A stretch of 64,000 nucleotides of DNA from Macrophomina tecta (lineage: Eukaryota; Ascomycota; Dothideomycetes; Botryosphaeriales; Botryosphaeriaceae): contig JAKSGN010000006.1 of NCBI GenBank assembly GCA_024180945.1, positions 248,001 to 312,000 of the forward strand, given 5' to 3'. The notes under the pieces are model-generated. The model saw only the letters and a list, made by a program, of their open reading frames with translations. It had not been told where the DNA came from and ran no database searches. The first letter of the stretch is position 1, and each line of letters opens with the position of its first letter. Position numbers and translations under genes: made by a program. Below, in pieces: positions 41,951 through 53,002 of this stretch.

Positions 41951-42239
41951 CTCGAAGGCTTCTTTCCGTTACAAGCGGTAACAGAAGGCTGAGGAGATCG
42001 ATGATGCATCGCAGAATGAATTGAGGGGTTGCAGACAGCTGCGGGGCGGGCAGCCGCGAGGATGGGGGAGAGAGATGAAGCTCGGGGATGGCGAGAAGCT
42101 CCGGGCGTGGGTTGGAGCTGCGAGGCGCGCCAAGCTTTCAGCGCCGCCGGGGCGGGTGGGTCAGGACGAAGGTCCGCGCTGATAATTATTTTGGCTCTCA
42201 AGGCCTCTCTTTCTCCACCAACTCCTCCACCACAAAGCA
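41951..42239. promoter_or_regulatory. Bidirectional promoter between PIG-A and Dbp6
   Basis: 289 bp between divergent start codons; GC-rich, no obvious TATA box. A typical compact housekeeping promoter. Confidence 0.5.
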
Positions 42240-44540
42240 ATGCCGGGCCCCTTCTACGCCCGCTACGTCCCCCCGAAAGCGTCGGCTGCTTCCTCGCCGA
42301 TCACCCCCCGAAAGGCACCTGAACCCATCGCATCGTCGCCCGAGCCCCCGCCAACGCCCGTGTCGGAAAAGAAAGAAAAGCGGTCCAAAAAGCGGAAGAG
42401 GACCGAGGTGCAGGGTGTCGCAGCCGCGCCAGACGAAGATGCTGCACTCAAGAAGCACAAGTCCGTGCTATCAAAGTTCGAGAAGTCGACCAAGATTGCC
42501 GAACGATTGAAAGCAAAGGACCCGCCAGCTGAAGAACAACCACCCCGCGAAGAACCCGAATTGCATGGCAAGTTGGACAACGACGGATACGAATTGTATC
42601 CTGGCTAATTTTTCTCAGACCTAGTTCCTCTTCCGCAACCTGAGCCTGTTCCCGAAGCGCCGTACGAGCCGAAGTTCTCGTCCCTTCCATCTTGGCTTAC
42701 CGAGCCCATCGCCGCACCGACACGGAAAACGAAGCCCTTTGAGCAACTCAACATTGACCCAAAATTGGTACGGCACCTCAAGAGCAAAGGATACAATGAG
42801 GCTTTTGCGGTCCAGTCAGCCGTCTTGCCGCTTCTTCTTCCCGGTGCGCCCCCGAGAGTGGCAGACGTGTGTGTCTCCGCCGCCACTGGGTCGGGAAAGA
42901 CGCTGGCATATCTACTGCCAATGATTGAGGGCATGCGCCATCGGGTAATAACGAAGCTACGTGGCATAATTGTGGTGCCAACCCGTGAGCTTGTGAGCCA
43001 AGTACGCGAGTCGGCGGAGCTCTGCGCTGTCGGAAGCGGGCTCAAGATCGGAACGGCAACGGGGAATCACGCGTTCTCCGTGGAGCAAGACATGCTTGTC
43101 AAGAAAGGACAGAAGTATGACCCTGAAGAGTGGAGCAGATTGAACGCCAAGGCCGGAGACAGACTGTGGAATGGCTGGAGCGTGGCTGATGATCACGCTG
43201 AGGATGTCTTGGATCTGCTGCCTGGCCATGTGCCGCAGTACGAGTCAAAGGTCGATATTTTGATCTGCACGCCGGGTAGACTCGTAGAGCACGTGCAGCA
43301 TACTAGAGGCTTTTGTTTGGACAGCGTCGAGTGGCTAGTGATCGACGAAGCAGATCGCTTACTTGATCAGAGTTTCCAAGGTTGGGCAGAAACAGTCATG
43401 AAGGCGCTGGAGAAAGAGAAGGCGTATGAAGAGATGAGTCCTAGGGAGAAAATTATGTCGCGAATGTGGTACGCTCCACTAAAGCGATCTGTCCGGAAGG
43501 TCATTCTTTCTGCTACCATGACACGGGATCTGAGCAAACTCAGCGCGCTTAAGCTTCGCAGACCGACGCTTGTTGTTGCTGAGGGTACGGACGGATCGAC
43601 TGGTCAACGAGCTCAAGGGGAAGTGTATGATATGCCGTCCACTCTGGACGAATGCACGATTCCGGTTGGTGATGGCAGTCAGAAACCACTATTCCTTCTT
43701 CACCTCCTTCGGAATCAGATCCTGTGGGATTTGCAAGCATCTGAGGGAGACATTTCAGAACCCATGCAAATTGGCAAGCTATCGGATGCATCGTCTTTGG
43801 ATGCCGACTCGTCTTCAGAAGCTTCGGATGACTCGTCATCAGTTTCATCCGAAGCTACTGAGTCAGATTCGGAAGGCTCAGCATCTTCGGCTTCAGAATC
43901 AGACTCAGACTCTTCAGAATCAGACGTATCAGACTCTTCAGAGTCGTCGGATTCTGAGTCCTCTATGCCGGAGACCGCCAAGGGGGAGAATACAGTAGAC
44001 GCAGCCCTGGAGACCAAAAGTACCGCGGAACCGGTCTCCAACGTTTTAATTTTCACGCATAACAACGAAAACGCGAACCGTCTATCCCGTCTTCTCTCAC
44101 TTATCTACCCATCTTACGCAGGACTCACCGGAACACTTACCAAATCTTCGACGACATCGGCGTCTCGCAAGGTTTTGCGCGCTTTCCGTGCCAACAAATT
44201 ACGGATACTAATTGCATCGGACCGTGCATCCCGGGGACTGGATCTGCCCAACCTTGCGCACATCGTCAACTATGACATTCCTACCAGTATAACGAGTTAC
44301 GTGCACAGAGTTGGTCGGACAGCGCGGGCAGGTGCCTACGGCGTAGCTTGGACATTCCTGACAAAATCCGAGGCAGGCTGGTTCTGGAACGTGGTGGCCA
44401 GAGGAGAAGGGATCAGGCGAGGCGGCCGGAAGGTCCAGAGGATGAAGCTCGAGGACGCTGTGACGCCTGAAACGACTAAAGAGTACGAGCATGCGCTGGA
44501 GACGCTGAAAGCGGAGGTCCGAGGCAGAGAAGAGAGATGA
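42240..44540 (+). CDS. DBP6: ATP-dependent RNA helicase Dbp6 (DEAD-box, ribosome biogenesis)
   Basis: Model: join(42240-42567, 42619-44540), 749 aa. The intron (51 nt) uses a GC donor (G/GCAAGT) with TTTCTCAG acceptor; no GT donor keeps the frame. A lysine-rich N-terminus is followed by LPSWLTEP and a Q-motif region, motif I AATGSGKT (about 197), PTRELVSQ, TPGRL, DEAD (about 351), SAT (about 405), then RecA2 with IASDRASRGLDLP and HRVGRTARAG (about 670). Dbp6 acts in the nucleolus in early 60S assembly. Between SAT and the second domain there is a ~75-residue insert of almost only Ser, Asp and Glu (about 498-573), larger than needed for the fold and probably a disordered or phosphorylated loop. 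Confidence 0.92.
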
Positions 44541-47451
44541 TGGCACATGGATACCACGACGGGTCTAATAATGGCGCGGATTCAGACGACCAGGAATGGG
44601 AAGTGAGCCAGGTGGATGTTGGTTTGCTTCGCCCGGCAGTGCATTTAAGGTTAGTCGTGGCTTAAGCATAAGTCGCGCATTGCCCCTAGTAGGCGTTTCT
44701 TAATTCTCTCTTGTGCGCTCACAACAGATACCAAATACCGCAACCATTTTTTTCAAATCCCGCTGTGACGTTCGCCGTGTCTTCAAATCCTGTCAACCTC
44801 AGCGACGAGACTGGGCTATCATCACGTGCGACCGGCAGGTGGGGATTTCTTGCTGCAGGAGCATCGCTCGATCGATGCAAGCAAAAACATACTCGTATGT
44901 TCGGTGAATTCAGCACCCTATACCACGTGAGGGAGGACGGCCCTGCGATGACCACGATTGGGTCATGGGATCATACGGAGGATTTCTGATGTGATTGAGA
45001 GTGTCGGTGTGAGCTGGGTCCCGTCGTAGGTGAGGCACGAAGCTGCGCGTTCATTACTCGTAGACTGTGATAACGGACGAAAAGCAAACAGCATCCGGTG
45101 CAACTTTTGTCTGGCGGATCAAGGAATACCCTGCACTGGATTCGGCGGTCTTCGGGTACGCCGACAGCGCAAGTCTACCTATAAGCTGTGAGACCTGGGG
45201 GCCCTTCGTATTTCGCCGTCGCCGGAAGTGGAGTAACGGCGGGACAATCTGCCTTTTCTTTTTTTTTTTTTTTTAATCCACAACCGCCTGTTACACCAAC
45301 CAACTCATCCTTCTCCTTCTGTGCTTGGCCTACATCGATGGGGTGCGGAGCGCATCCCGGCCCGCGGATGGTACCTGGCGGCGCCAAGCATCTGTCTGTC
45401 TCGGGGAGGGCGAGACGGAAGAACCGCCACAAAGGATGGTACCAAGCTTTCGTGAAGCTCATCGCGGAGGGTCGGGTACTAAAAGGGAAGTTACATGAGG
45501 GAGGCACATACCAAAGGCCTTGGTGGAGCAGCATGCTTGGCGCGGACGGGATGTAGCTAGGGGCTCACCGTGCAAGGCACATGAAAGACCAAACAACATC
45601 TCCACATGGCCAAGCCGAGCTCTGAGCCGACCGGCTTGAAATGAATAATGGTCCTCGGAACGCGCGACAGCCTTTGTCCTGGCCGGCTGCAAACGCCTGC
45701 ACTAGCAAGCATACTGAAGAGATCGTGTGATGCGAACAGTGATCGGGAGAGGAAAAGGTGCAGACAGTATCGTTGCTCCGCATCATGAGGCCAAGCGCAC
45801 CAAGGATGGCGGCGCAGGCTTGAATCGTGGCACAAGACCTTGGGGGAGAGCTTTTGCTCAGTGGTGGCGAGGCTTGTGTGCGGGTGCATTGTTCTCCGCT
45901 TTCCACCACGACTCCACGGGCAGCGCTATCGACCTGCCGGATTCGGCAAGGAGGGAGTTTGACCCTTTTGGGTTCGGCGAGCGGAACGGCTGGCTTGCGG
46001 GCACGTGGTTGGCCGAGCTCGAGATTAAGTCGATGCGAGCGCTCAAGGTTGCGGAAGATCGACACAACCCGAAGGCAAAAAGCCTTTCGAATCAACGGTT
46101 GTTCTCTGCACGCCCGACTCGCTGCGCACACCCCCCAGCCATGGCGCCATTCCGTCCGCCTTCTTCTTGCAAGGCCGGAGGCGCCTTATCGGAAGACGAC
46201 CACACGACCAGGAATCCGCGACACCATGACAACAGTCCCTGGCGGCCTGAACCAATCCCGGCCAGGGGTGTGCTCAATCAAGGCGATGCGACAGCGCCGG
46301 ATTGGCGGCACAGCGAGATGAAGGAGGCGACAACGTCTTCTTCGTCTTGCTGCGCCGCCGGAAGGGCTGGCCGGCGGGTTGCACGGAGCCGCACGGGGCG
46401 TCGTGGTGTTGTCGATGATGTCTGCTGGCTCGTCTCTCCGCCGCTCGGCACTGCAGGCCGGAGCAAGCAGGCATCGTCACTCCTCGCCTGGCGCTTCACT
46501 GGCTGGCGGGACCTCGGGCTGCGCTGTGAGACACCACCGGCCGGTCACCGCCCTCTTGCGCGACGTCAGCCATGGAGATGTTATCGATTATCTTCCTGCT
46601 TTGAGCGGCCTCCCCACACCGCGCAGGCACAGGCGCACGCCATCCCAGGCGCCCACCGTGATGCCTAAGTAGCCGTTCTTGGCTCTTGGCTGGCGGCGGA
46701 TCGTTGCAGACGGCACCGCCTTTGGCAAAGCTTAGCAGCCATCCCCTATGGCTGCCCGCACGGAACAGCGCACACTGCGTCGAAACGGCGCTCCAATCCC
46801 GCGCCGCGCACGCTGTTTCTGCGTCTGACGCGCCTGATACAATCGCTTGTCCAGCGCTGCGCATTTCCCTTGACGCCCCAATCGGATGAAACAACTGCTC
46901 GGGCCCTATCGTCAACACGCTATGCGCCCTCACGAGACTGGGCCGATCAGCCTCCTAATGTCCGACGCCGGCCGCACGCGTGGAGCCGCCTGTTTGAAAC
47001 AGGCAGTTGGCCTGTCCTGCCCGTCCCGCGGACCTATGCCCGGGACGACTCTGCCCTGAGTAGCGCCGACCCTGCGCTGTCGTCCAGCAGAAGGGTCCCG
47101 CGATGGAGGACTTCCCAGCAGTGCCACCCATGCCCGCAGCGCGAGCATATGGCGCGCATGCTGGGCGCACCAGGCCGGACGTGCAGCCCAATGCAGCAGC
47201 TCGTGAGAAAGCTTCAGCGTGCTTGCCGCTACACCACAGACGCACGCCGAGCCATTTCCTGGGGTCCTGCTCCACTGCCCGTGAGTGGCTTATGCTGTGA
47301 TTGTGGAGCTCGTCGATCCCACAGCCAAACTGCTCATGGGGGGCTTGCTGTGCCTCTATAAAGCGGCTGGCCATCCACTCACTTGCCGCTACATTGCTCT
47401 CCGTACCTCACAGTTCCTCGTCATCCCTGCGGTTCCTCTTCTCTCGTCACG
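44541..47451. other. Long intergenic stretch with homopolymer tract; protease promoter at right end
   Basis: No gene supported. A long T run lies at about 45256-45276. The GC-rich part (45700-47300) carries long open frames on both strands, including a 313-codon one at 45727-46668, with no domain or splice logic. TATAAA at 47357-47362 is 95 nt upstream of the protease ATG. Confidence 0.5.
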
Positions 47452-49855
47452 ATGCCTACGCTCCGGTCTGTTACCGCCCTGGCGGCGCTCATGAGCAGTG
47501 TCACTCTGGCTAGCCCAGTTGACATGCGCTCGCTCGAGAAGCGTGACACCTTCTCCTTCAACCAGGTCCTCCGCGGCACCGTCAGGAAAAATGGTCCTAT
47601 TCAGATGGCCAAGGTCTACAACAAGTACAAGGGCACTGCCCCGTCCGATGTCAAGGCCGCCGCGGCTGCTGCTGCCACCGGCACGGTTGCTGCCACGCCG
47701 GAGGATGAGTACGACTCGCTGTACCTCTGCCCAGTCACCGTCGGTGGCAAAGAGCTCGAGCTGGACTTCGACACCGTAGGTCTGCCCAGCCCTTGCGGTG
47801 AAGGCTAAGAACTAACATTTGCTTGTAGGGTTCCGCTGATCTGTGAGTACCCCAATTCTTACCCGTTTGGGCGATTCTGCCAAGCACGATGTGCAAATCC
47901 CCCAATGGCGGCCTCTCCTGCTCTCCCCAACACCTCTCCGATGTGCCACCAAGGCATTCCGTCCGAATGTTCGTCGACTTCGCCGTTCGTGCGGGCGCGC
48001 CTTGCGATCGAGCCGGGGCGACAGCTGTAGCCGAGCCCTGCAGATTTCATGCGCGCGGACGCCGATCGGGGCAGCCAAGCGACGTTTCAACCCGCCCCGG
48101 CCCGCCTTGTTTCGGCTTGAGTCCTCTCGGCCCTCTGGGCATTTCGCACATCTCCACCCTGCCCTCAACCTGCAACCTGCGCGCTGTGCAGTGGCGCGCC
48201 GCCATGCCAGTGTCCAGACTGCGTCTTGAAACACTTCCCTTGCAGCCGCCTACGTAACGACGCCTCTGCCGCTGTGGCTTGCAGCTGCAGTTCGGCGTGC
48301 GCTGTTCGTGCGACCGGCGAGTGCGGCAAGATGGATGACGCCTGCACTCATGCGCGGCATGGATCGAACAAGAGAGGAGACGTTTAGCCAGTCTGCTATG
48401 CCTTCTCCAGCATCCATCCATCCATCCGTCCGTCCGCCCGCATCTCTGGGCCACTCGTTGCCTCGCGACACGGTGCATTGCAAACATGGCGGGGCTGGGG
48501 CGGTGGGGCCGCGTGGCGGCGGAAACTGTGTGCTTCGTCAGCTTCAGGCACCACGCACTCTCTTCTCGGCCTTTGCACCTCTGAGACACTTTCCCTTTTC
48601 GCCCCCTCCCGCCAATCATGCCCCTTCACGCATGGATTCCTGCCGTGCTTCTCTGCCGTGACCGGGCACCTGGGAGGCAGCAATTTGTCAAATGCGAAAA
48701 TGCAGCACGCTAACATCCTTGCAGCTGGGTCTTCTCGACCTTGATGAGCTCGAGCGAGCAGACTGGCCACGCCGTCTACGACCCCACCGAGTCGGGCACC
48801 GAGAAGACTGGCTCTTCGTGGGACATCTCCTATGGCGACGGCTCTGGTGCTTCTGGCAAGGTCTATGCCGACAAGGTCGTCGTTGGCGGCGTCACTGCCA
48901 CCTCGCAGGCCGTCGAGGCGGCCACCTCGGTTTCCTCGGCCTTCACCCAGGACACCGACAACGATGGCTTGCTGGGCCTTGCTTTCAGCAGCATTAACAC
49001 TGTTCAGCCCCAGCCGCAGAAGACTTTCTTTGATACTGTCGGTGATTCGCTTGCCAAGAAGTTGTTTGCCGTGACCCTGAAGAAGGGCGAGGCTGGCACG
49101 TGAGTCCACCCATCCCCAACACCACATCCCGAAAGACTCGCGTATGCATTGAACAGCGGCTAATTAAAAGCAGATATGACTTCGGGTTCTTGGATAACAG
49201 CAAATACACCGGTGAAATCGTTTACACCGATGTTGACACCTCCAACGGCTTCTGGGAGTTCAAGCCTGACGGCTACGCCATTGGATCCGGCGCCACGCAG
49301 ACGGCCAGCATCGACGCCATTGCTGACACCGGCACCACTCTGCTTTACCTCCCCAATGCTGTCGTCTCTGCCTACTACGCCCAGGTCTCGGGTGCGAAGT
49401 ACAACTCCAACTACGGTGGCTACGTGTTCGACTGCTCGGCCGACCTGCCCAGCTTCTCGCTGATCATCAACGGCGAAAAGCGCACCATCCCTGGCTCTTA
49501 TGTCAACTACTCCCCTGCCACCGGCAGCACCTGCTTTGGCGGCATTCAGAGCGACGATGGCATCGGCTTCTCCATCATTGGCGACATCTTCCTCAAGGGC
49601 CAGTACGTCGTCTTTGACGCCAGCAGCACCACTCCTCGTCTCGGCTGGGCCCAGCAGGCCGGCGTCTCGTCCGCGTCCAACGGCACTTCGTCCTCCACCC
49701 CTACTCCCAGTTCTCCTGCTGCCTCCACCCCTACTCCCACTTCCATTTTCGGCCCCGGCTCTGGCTCTGGCTCGAGCGGTTCTGGCTCAAACTCTGGCCC
49801 TGGCTTCCAGCCTGACTCTGGCTTCGGCTCCGACGCTCCTCCTTTCCCGTACTAA
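47452..49855 (+). CDS. Secreted pepsin-type aspartic protease (aspergillopepsin-like)
   Basis: Model: join(47452-47775, 47829-47842, 48725-49099, 49174-49855), 464 aa; introns of 53, 882 and 74 nt. Exon 2 is only 14 nt and encodes GSADL, so the first active-site motif DTG is completed across an intron (DFDT/GSADLWVFS). The second is [11 protein letters not shown] near residue 289. A signal peptide (residues 1-20) and a propeptide ending near the KR/RK-containing region precede the mature enzyme; [10 protein letters not shown] is the flap region. After the fold ([19 protein letters not shown]) a ~75-residue Ser/Thr/Pro then Gly/Ser tail follows, longer than in standard aspergillopepsins, without a GPI-type hydrophobic end. 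It degrades proteins at acid pH outside the cell. The 882-nt intron is far longer than any other here. Confidence 0.93.
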
Positions 49856-50896
49856 AGTAGCATGCTCGGTCTAGCCCGCCCTTGCTGGCAAGGTGGAGAG
49901 TAGAGTATAGTTTTTCTTCTTCCTTCTCCTTTTTGACGGAGAACATTTGTTACCAAACCACACTGAGAGTATTGGGACCTGAGATGGAAACTTGAGATGA
50001 CTGGTCTGTGAGGCTCTGGAGAGCTGCTTCAAGAGAGTGCTTGGATGAAAGACTTGGAACTAAGAGGAATTAATGACGAATTTTCCTTTCTCATTTTTGC
50101 GGAGCTCGAGATGTTTAGAGTTGCGCTTTGGGATGAACATTTTGAGTAATGATGCTGTATTTTTTTTTTTCAAAAAAAAAAAAGAATGCCTTTATCGTGA
50201 TTTGCTTTTGCTTGCCTTGGCCGCAGATTTTTTTTTTTTTTTTTTTTGGTAGGGGGAGGGGGGGTTCGTCCTTTCGGAATGTGCCTTCGGCGTTCGACTA
50301 TCGTTCAAATGAGCATACCCCCCCTTCGCTTGTGACGACTGCGTGTCAGATACAACGAATTCATTTTTCTGGTTCTATTATAATTTGAGACACATCCGTG
50401 CCGCCGTGGATGACGTTGTGACATGGGAATGGTGACGGCGCTGAACGCCAGGGGCATTTGCTCCGAACCCTTTCTTTTTTGACCCCCTCAAGAGGATCAA
50501 GTGGATTAGGCGAACTTGTTCTCGGCGCATCAGCTGGATTATATTGCGAGAGTTGTGGCACATCAAGAGTATGAAAGCACAAGTGGGGAGTTGAAGCACT
50601 TGTCCGGACGCAAGTGTTATGGAATTACTTGAACATGTACGTCCGGACAACTGCTTCAACTGCCCATGAATGTCTACATGAAAGTTCCATTGCAACCACG
50701 CATCACTAAATACACTGTTGATACCATAATGGATTAACCCCCTAAGGGGCACATAGCAGAGACTACGTACACATGAGGTGGGACTAAGCTCAATCCGACA
50801 ATTCCATTTTGGGTAGATACTGCTTGCGACCTAACGAACTTCAACATAAACGTTTCTAAGCGTATCAACGCCATCATGTTTTCTTCCCTGTCCGTA
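49856..50896. other. Convergent intergenic region with homopolymers and an inverted repeat
   Basis: Between the 3' ends of the protease and HET genes. Contains T11-C-A12 at 50160-50183, a T run at about 50229-50247, and a near-perfect inverted repeat at 50591-50659. No coding sequence supported. Confidence 0.5.
50591..50659. repeat. 69-bp inverted repeat (20-bp arms, one mismatch)
   Basis: The left arm TTGAAGCACTTGTCCGGACG (50591-50610) is the inverse complement of 50640-50659 except for one base; spacer 29 bp. A diverged relative is seen at 53859-53932. It could be a tiny MITE-like element or a hairpin. Confidence 0.5.
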
Positions 50897-53002
50897 CTAC
50901 GCGACTCTGAGCCTCATCCTCTCCGGCCCCGCCCGCCACCACGTCCCCTCATCCATGACGCCCACAGCCATCCTCTCTGCAACTCCCTCACCCACCCACC
51001 GCACGAGCATGACATTCAGCGGGTATCTTGCCATCCCCTTCGGCGAGCGCGACAGCAGTACGATCTCCCAGTCAACCTGCGAGCACCGTTCCGGCACATC
51101 CACACCGATGCTCTCCAACCCATAAAGCACACCACAATGCACTCGCTCGTTTCCAGCCAGCAACACTGCAGCCCCGCCAGTCACCGAACTGGCCACGCGT
51201 AGCCGCGCGCCGCTCCGCACGCTCCACGCGGTGAAGTGCAGGACGTCGATATCCACGGCCGGCGTCATCCTTCGCCTCCCTCCTCGCACCACCACCCTTT
51301 CCTCCACCTCCTCTTCTTCCTCTTCCAACCGATCTCCAACCGCAACCCCACCACGCGATCCCACTTCATCCCCATTGCCATTAGCAGCACCAGCAGAAGG
51401 AGTAGAAGAAGAAGAAGAAGTAGAAGAAGAGGAGGAGGAGGAGGAGACACGCCTCTCAAACCTCACCCCCTCAATCATCGTCACCATACTATCATCACCA
51501 CCATCACCGCCCACCCCCTCCCACAAAAACCCAACCCGCCCCGCTCCCACCCACCCCACCCACGACCAACTCGCAAAACACGCGTTCCGCGCCATGCGAC
51601 ACCCCGCCTGCGGGATCCACAGCAAGAAGGCGTCGAGCGCCGCGACGGGACACCCCTGCACCCACGCGTCGTCGCGGCCGAAGCGCGGGCGCAGCAGCGC
51701 CTGCACGCCGGCGAAGGCGGCGAGTCTGTCGGCGGGACGGGTCGTCGTGGTCGGGGCGAAGTCGGCGATGAGGGCGGCCAGGAGCGAGTGCGGTCCGGGC
51801 GATGGCGGCGCTGCGGGGACGACGCTGCTCGAGACGAGCGAGGCGGGGTGCGGGAGGGCGAGTTCCCCGTCGTCGAGGAGGATGGTGGAGGTGTTGACGC
51901 CGATGGGGAAGGGGTGCGCGGAGCAGGAGGCGGGCGACGCAGCGCACACGAAGAAAGCGTCGTGGTAGGAGAGGTAGAGGCGGCGCGGAGAGAGGAGGCG
52001 CTCTTGGTACGTCCAGGCACGCGTGGTGTGGCGGGAGAGGCGGTGGTGCGTGCGCATGTAGTCCGCGTGGAAAGGCGCGGTGCGGAGGTGGAGGAGAGGG
52101 GGGCTGGGCCGGTTGGCATTGGTGGAGAAGGGGAAGTGTTTGGAGAGGTGGGGGGGACGCAGGGTGCAGGGTCGGACGCCGGCGAGAGAGGAGTGGGCGG
52201 ATGCGGCTGTCCAGGCGATGATGGTGAGGTGGGAGTGGCCGAAGATGGTGCCTGTTTGCGAGGGGCGGTGGTGCAGAGAGGGGTGATCTTGGGGGATGCA
52301 GAGAGCGTCGATCCAGAGGTAGCGTTCGCCAATTTCTCGGGTCAGGATGATGGCGTCGAGGAGGGTTTGGGGCAGCTGAGATCGGATCCTGAAGATACCG
52401 CCGGGTTTCTGCAGCTCTAAAAGATTGGCGGTGGTGGTGTGGAAGAAGGGGTCCTTCCCTCGTACGTAGCTGAGGGCTAGGTACCGGTATTTGGTGGTGG
52501 CTTTGACGAGGCAGCCTCGTTGGGTATCCAGCAAGAGAATCTTCAATGGAGGCTCTCCAGAATCATTGAGCCTCCCCCCCAGGGATTGTTCATGGCAACC
52601 TTCACATTGTGATAGAAGCTCCTTGATCCTCTTGAAGTTGAGCATGGGAGGTAATGACCGGGCCAACGTCTTTTCCGGATTTGGCACGACTGGTTCAGCC
52701 CATTTGACCTCGATGTGTCCCACAGGGATTCGCTGTCGAAGTCCTACCATGGCGGAGACATCGGCACCATCCCGTCCATCCGATTCCAGAATAAGCACTT
52801 CGAGTGAATTGGCATCGGTTGGCAAGCTGGCAAGGCCAATGACGACGTTGGCCTCGAAAGGCAAAAGAAAGTCCGAGGGAAGGAGATGGTTGATGAGAAC
52901 GCAAAAGGAGCAGGCAATTCGTTTTCGGACTTCGGCTATAGGGCCGAAATCCACGAATCTGGGAATCGTCTCAATACTGGCGGCGTATGTAAGTTCCTGC
53001 AC
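50897..53002 (-). CDS. HET-domain protein, intact main exon; 5' end unresolved
   Basis: A single open frame of ~701 codons. Its first codon in this span is GTG, so the true start is either a downstream ATG or an upstream exon. The frame at 53228-52971 reads LCSICRGHDIINALRRWG, the kind of cysteine motif that begins such proteins, and may be the missing exon, but I found no convincing intron linking them. HET motifs are present: YRYLALSYVRG, LPQTLLDAIILTREIGERYLWIDALCIPQD and RAWTYQERLLSPRRLYLS. A serine run followed by an acidic run (SSSSSSSSTSSSSS, EEEEEEVEE) lies near residue 560-600. HET proteins trigger heterokaryon incompatibility cell death; the partner is unknown. Very GC-rich in its second half. 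Confidence 0.82.
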   Translation of the reverse strand: MQELTYAASIETIPRFVDFGPIAEVRKRIACSFCVLINHLLPSDFLLPFEANVVIGLASLPTDANSLEVLILESDGRDGADVSAMVGLRQRIPVGHIEVKWAEPVVPNPEKTLARSLPPMLNFKRIKELLSQCEGCHEQSLGGRLNDSGEPPLKILLLDTQRGCLVKATTKYRYLALSYVRGKDPFFHTTTANLLELQKPGGIFRIRSQLPQTLLDAIILTREIGERYLWIDALCIPQDHPSLHHRPSQTGTIFGHSHLTIIAWTAASAHSSLAGVRPCTLRPPHLSKHFPFSTNANRPSPPLLHLRTAPFHADYMRTHHRLSRHTTRAWTYQERLLSPRRLYLSYHDAFFVCAASPASCSAHPFPIGVNTSTILLDDGELALPHPASLVSSSVVPAAPPSPGPHSLLAALIADFAPTTTTRPADRLAAFAGVQALLRPRFGRDDAWVQGCPVAALDAFLLWIPQAGCRMARNACFASWSWVGWVGAGRVGFLWEGVGGDGGDDSMVTMIEGVRFERRVSSSSSSSSTSSSSSTPSAGAANGNGDEVGSRGGVAVGDRLEEEEEEVEERVVVRGGRRRMTPAVDIDVLHFTAWSVRSGARLRVASSVTGGAAVLLAGNERVHCGVLYGLESIGVDVPERCSQVDWEIVLLSRSPKGMARYPLNVMLVRWVGEGVAERMAVGVMDEGTWWRAGPERMRLRVA

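Noticed and set aside
45727..46668. 313-codon + strand frame
   Set aside because: Composition-driven; opposing frames of similar length exist on the other strand, and there is no family resemblance.
48047..48619. 190-codon minus-strand frame within the long protease intron
   Set aside because: No domain, low-complexity composition, and overlapped by frames on the other strand.
51236..52420. 394-codon + strand frame
   Set aside because: Antisense shadow of the HET gene, whose own frame carries clear HET motifs. The frame is Arg/Gly/Glu-rich without a domain.
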